Both the position numbers and the translations under genes were made by a program. Shown here one piece after another: positions 60,911 through 64,000 of a stretch of 64,000 bases of DNA (positions are counted from its first letter, which is position 1; each line of letters opens with the position of its first letter). The notes beneath the pieces are model-generated. The model saw only the letters and a program-made list of their open reading frames with translations, was not told the origin of the DNA and made no database searches. Source of the stretch: Clavelina lepadiformis (lineage: Eukaryota > Chordata > Ascidiacea > Aplousobranchia > Clavelinidae); contig NC_135246.1 in NCBI RefSeq assembly GCF_947623445.1, forward strand, positions 9,779,856-9,843,855, written 5' to 3'.

Positions 60911-61345
60911 ATGGGTTACAGATATTTAGTTGGTAAAGATGCAAAGGACGAACTTCGTAAAATACAGTCCACCGATTATAGGTTTGGTTGTTTAAAGTTG
61001 AAAATTCACTTCGAAATTGGTCTAATAGATGTGGTTTCAAGACTCGACCAAAGCATTGTGTCTTTTGAAGAGATGATCCGCAACTGCCATCACGACGAAT
61101 GTTGCTGGTTGGTCTTTCGGTACAAGTTCACTTTTCGTGAGAGAGCCATTACCTGCGTGGTGCTTTTCATCTGGGCCCCACTTCAGTACAACGACCAGAT
61201 AAGAAAAGCCTATACTAACGCAGTATACTTGATAAAACGTCACGCTGTGCCTTTTGTGACCATTGCTCATTCCAGAAACCAATTCACCGAATCCGACTTG
61301 ATTGATTTGCTCACAGCAGAAATGGAAAGTGGTGAACAGCGTTGA
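60911..61345 (+). CDS. Divergent ADF/cofilin-like (ADF-H) protein, intronless
   Basis: 144 residues in one open frame, the usual length for a single ADF-homology domain. The central strand CVVLFIWAP and the following long helix QIRKAYTNAVYLIKR match in position and spacing the cofilin segment FIFWAP ... SKMIYASSKDAIKK, the main actin-binding helix. The preceding CCWLVFRYKFTF aligns with the cofilin CRYALYDATYE strand, and the C-terminal TESDLIDLL resembles the final helix. Cofilin's nuclear-signal insert and the serine at position 3 are not obvious. Expected role: actin binding or filament turnover. The ATG at 60911 lies 7 bases after an AG (60903-60904), 218 bp after the TONSL stop. Identification is by pattern only and the sequence is diverged. 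Confidence 0.68.
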   Translation: MGYRYLVGKDAKDELRKIQSTDYRFGCLKLKIHFEIGLIDVVSRLDQSIVSFEEMIRNCHHDECCWLVFRYKFTFRERAITCVVLFIWAPLQYNDQIRKAYTNAVYLIKRHAVPFVTIAHSRNQFTESDLIDLLTAEMESGEQR

Positions 61346-61850
61346 TTATTATTTATTGTAGCTGCTGTATGTCCGTTTATTGTTCGATGTGATTTAAGTG
61401 TCGTATCGTTTACGCCTTGTCAGCTTTAAGTGTTCTCGAATTATAAACTGCGATTAGACGCACTTTATTTAAGTTTTATCGTTATATATATGTATAAATA
61501 ATATACAGACAAAGAAAATGCAGCGATGTTGATGTTAAAGCAAAATCTTCAGAGTTATATATTAACTTTTACGAAAAATATGGTGACGCAAGAGTCAAAG
61601 CAATTGAAAACGTTTTTAATAGCTAAGTTTTCGTTTACATAGACTGCTTTGTCATGGAAATTTTCAACTGAAAATTTAGGAGTCCTTAATACTTCTCGTA
61701 ATGTGAGGCCTCGGACAGAAGTGGTAGATAGACTAGCAACAAAATATATCAAAGTTCAATAGGCCTTATGTTTGTTAATATATATATCTTTCCATACCAG
61801 GCCATGGTATTGCATAGATTGCTTCAACGGGTCAACCGGTTTGCACCAGT
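61346..61850. other. Convergent intergenic region between ADF-like and Ig-receptor genes
   Basis: The two genes meet tail to tail 505 bp apart. No further gene is seen; the open frame at 61555-61752 (-) lacks any feature. TATATA-type runs occur near 61480 and 61780. Confidence 0.5.
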
Positions 61851-63783
61851 TCACGTTTGCTGAAACTGGAAGCTGAGATTGACGTAATGGCTCTCATCCG
61901 CGTCCAGGGTATTGACGTATGACACGTCAGTGTTGTTGGATATTTTCTCCAGTTTTTCATCATCGTCTACCGCCAAGTAATTGTGGCCCACTCCCAGCTG
62001 GGCCGGGGTCATGTAACCCTCCTCGTCCTCAGGCGCCATTGTAGCCATGGCGTTGGTGAAGCTTGTCGTCTGCGTTTCTGCTTTCGACGTGTCCACCATC
62101 TCGTACTCGTGGTTGTTCCCGTCTGGCAGAAATACGTCGTCGCTATACGAAGAAAGGCATTTTGCTAAAGTTTTCTAGGTTTCTTGCAGCTGAAGCATAA
62201 CATTAATAACGAATTTCGTCATTAACTTTTATGATTATCTACTTTCAAAAGTGCTTACTTGTAAGATGTTGGCGCTGGAGATAAGTGTTCTATTGAACCT
62301 GGGTTACAAAAACTACACTAAACCTTACCGTATTTAAATCTTGATAGCCACAATGTAGTAGCTAGCATAGGTAAACGAGTGAACCCGCTATAGACGCACA
62401 TAATACACTGCATGATTTCATACCATCGCTTGTTGATGAGTACAGCAGTCGCTTTCGCTTAAACATGACTAAGAGGGTAGAACCGAGCAGAATAAGCACA
62501 AAAATCACGCTGCCAGCAACAATGCCTCCGACCACACTTCCGGGTGTTGAAGAATGACGTACTAGCAACACTTCTGCTTTCACACTAGCGTCGTACATAG
62601 GATCGTTGATTTCGATTGTGTAATTGCCGAAGTCCGTTGCTTTTACCTGGAATTTACCGCACTGTGAAACGGTGGCCCGGTGGGGTTCTGACAAGACTTA
62701 AGCAGAATGAAACGGTTTACACAGTTATGAGTTATGACATTGGCTTACTTGTCATACGTACCGATTCAAACTTCATTATCACGATTTCAATATTTTTGTG
62801 TCTTCGTTCAAGTATGAATGAAGTGAAAGTTTTTCCTAAACAAAAGTGTTATTGTAAACCCGTGCAAATTTACTTTGTTCCGGGCCCGTTTTTATGTACC
62901 GGTACATTTAATTATGCTTTTGGCGCAAAAAAATGCATGATATGTTATTTAGATGTGTAAAATAATTAAACACAACAACACCATTGTCCAGCAGTTAAGT
63001 GATGTAAAGTCAGGGTCACTCACAGAACGGAAGTTAAATATTTTAGCTGCAGCAGAGCACTGCATATTTTCGCAGAACAACCATTTCTATGTTTAGAGAT
63101 GACTAATAACACACAAAAAATTAAACCACGAATTTTACGTAATCCGGATAACATGTCACAAGATTTGTCGTGCATGTAAGTTTATATTTTTCATAATTAG
63201 GTCAAGAGTGGCGTCATAGTTCGTACTAGTGCCGCAATCCTAAATAAAAGATAATAATCAAAACATCATTTTGAAACTGATTGGATTGCGACATACTGTA
63301 CTAAACGGTAATAACGGATTGCACCCATGAGCAATATTGTATGGTATTATGTATATGTGTGTACAGCAACTTCATATGGGTGCAATTCTTAAGGGAACCG
63401 TACAAAACTTACCGGCCTTAGTGATGTGAACATTCGAACGATTGATAGGCGGGAAAACGGTAAACGGAATCCTGATAAATTCGAACGAACCTTCTTGGAT
63501 ATGAAAAGTCATCACTTGGGAGGCAATACGCGGCGAATGGTCTGTGTATAGTATTGAAACAAGATTTAAAATCAAGATTTAATAGTAGCCTACATTTATG
63601 CATACGGATTGACAAGTTAGACAGACTAGCAACATCAGCTTTGTGTTATGGCATAATGTGCTTACTTAAAATTTCAATCCAAACGTTTTTTTGTGACGTT
63701 GTTCCGTTCAAAAAGTGCTGAGTGCAAGAAGAGTGAATGTGAACATCGTGTTGCCATGGTAAGGAAACGTTGATCCAGGCAAT
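61851..63783 (-). CDS. Ig-like single-pass receptor with tyrosine-motif tail (3' part of gene)
   Basis: Five visible exons on the minus strand: 63783-63666, 63541-63413, 62687-62424, 62298-62259 and 62142-61851 (TGA). All phases agree, giving 280 C-terminal residues; the start lies beyond the right edge. The extracellular part ends with an Ig-like fold: a strand with C (VSQCGKF), then the diagnostic D-F-G-N-Y before the last strand (ATDFGNYTIEI). A short linker and one transmembrane helix follow (VVGGIVAGSVIFVLILLGST), then a basic stop-transfer (FKRKR). The cytoplasmic tail of about 125 residues has Tyr in TSYNDD, HEYEMV, EGYMTP, HNYLAV, VSYVNT and SHYVNL. SxYxxL fits the ITIM consensus, and the two YVN motifs fit Grb2-type SH2 binding. 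An inhibitory or adaptor-recruiting surface receptor is inferred. The ligand and orthologue are unknown. Confidence 0.82.
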
Positions 63784-64000
63784 CTATGCAAAAATTATAT
63801 TAGCATTTAATTTATAATCTTTAATCGGGTAGTTGGCGTTTTTAACTTCACCCCATGATTGACGTTTGTAACTTTTGATTGATTGAAAAATAGATAGTTT
63901 ATAGGTAATACCAAAATTCCACTGCTTAGTTTCTGTTCTTAGTGTTTTGGTCTTGTCTAGAATATTTCTTCCTCTAGTTTACTCCATTTTATGCTTTCAC

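Noticed and set aside
1..64000. CRISPR arrays, bacterial operons, rRNA or functional tRNA genes
   Set aside because: Nothing of these types is visible; all strong coding signals are spliced animal genes.

Overview
This is an animal (metazoan) nuclear sequence: AT-rich, with split genes, GT-AG and some GC-AG introns, and introns mostly under 1 kb. There are no bacterial operon features, rRNA or tRNA genes. The gene set (TONSL, bestrophin, E2F4/5, TP53I11, a rhodopsin-class GPCR, a Ly6/uPAR protein), the compact spacing, the abundant small transposons and the style of the zinc fingers suggest an invertebrate deuterostome, most likely an ascidian tunicate such as a Ciona-like species. The organism is an inference; a database search would settle it. 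I assembled the gene models by hand from splice signals, reading-frame phase and remembered family sequences. In every model given with exon coordinates, all joins are phase-consistent.

Layout, left to right. (1) 512-2498 (+): the 3' part of an unrecognised coiled-coil gene. (2) 2.5-7.2 kb: no supported gene, with a hAT-like element near 3.3 kb. (3) 7239-9232 (+): TP53I11-like membrane protein. (4) 10152-12655 (-): C2H2 zinc-finger gene whose fingers repeat an RSDH-type helix. (5) 15142-15957 (-): E2F4/5 with an uninterrupted reading frame. (6) 16-19.7 kb: repeat-rich, with a tRNA-derived SINE, a truncated foldback element and a hairpin. (7) 19762-23190 (-): secreted single von Willebrand A domain protein. 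(8) 24709-28647 (-): seven-finger zinc-finger gene carrying a foldback MITE in intron 1. (9) 28.6-33.7 kb: transposon-rich, including a complete pogo-like MITE. (10) 33684-40042 (+): bestrophin with a very long C-terminal tail. (11) 41052-44067 (-): peptide-type GPCR with an acidic insert in extracellular loop 2. (12) 46136-47149 (+): Ly6/uPAR-type protein. (13) 49896-60692 (+): full-length TONSL in 23 exons. (14) 60911-61345 (+): divergent ADF/cofilin-like gene 218 bp downstream of TONSL, a possible operon partner. (15) 61851-63783 (-): 3' part of an Ig-like transmembrane receptor with several tyrosine signalling motifs; its 5' end lies beyond the window.

The genes do not form one pathway. 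TONSL (replication-coupled repair) and E2F4/5 (cell cycle) are housekeeping nuclear genes. The vWA, Ly6, GPCR and Ig-receptor genes are surface or secreted products. The observations most worth following are the bestrophin tail, the skippable acidic GPCR exon, the three GC-AG introns, the Ig receptor tail, the TONSL/ADF pair, and the transposon set, which includes two elements defined by long terminal inverted repeats.
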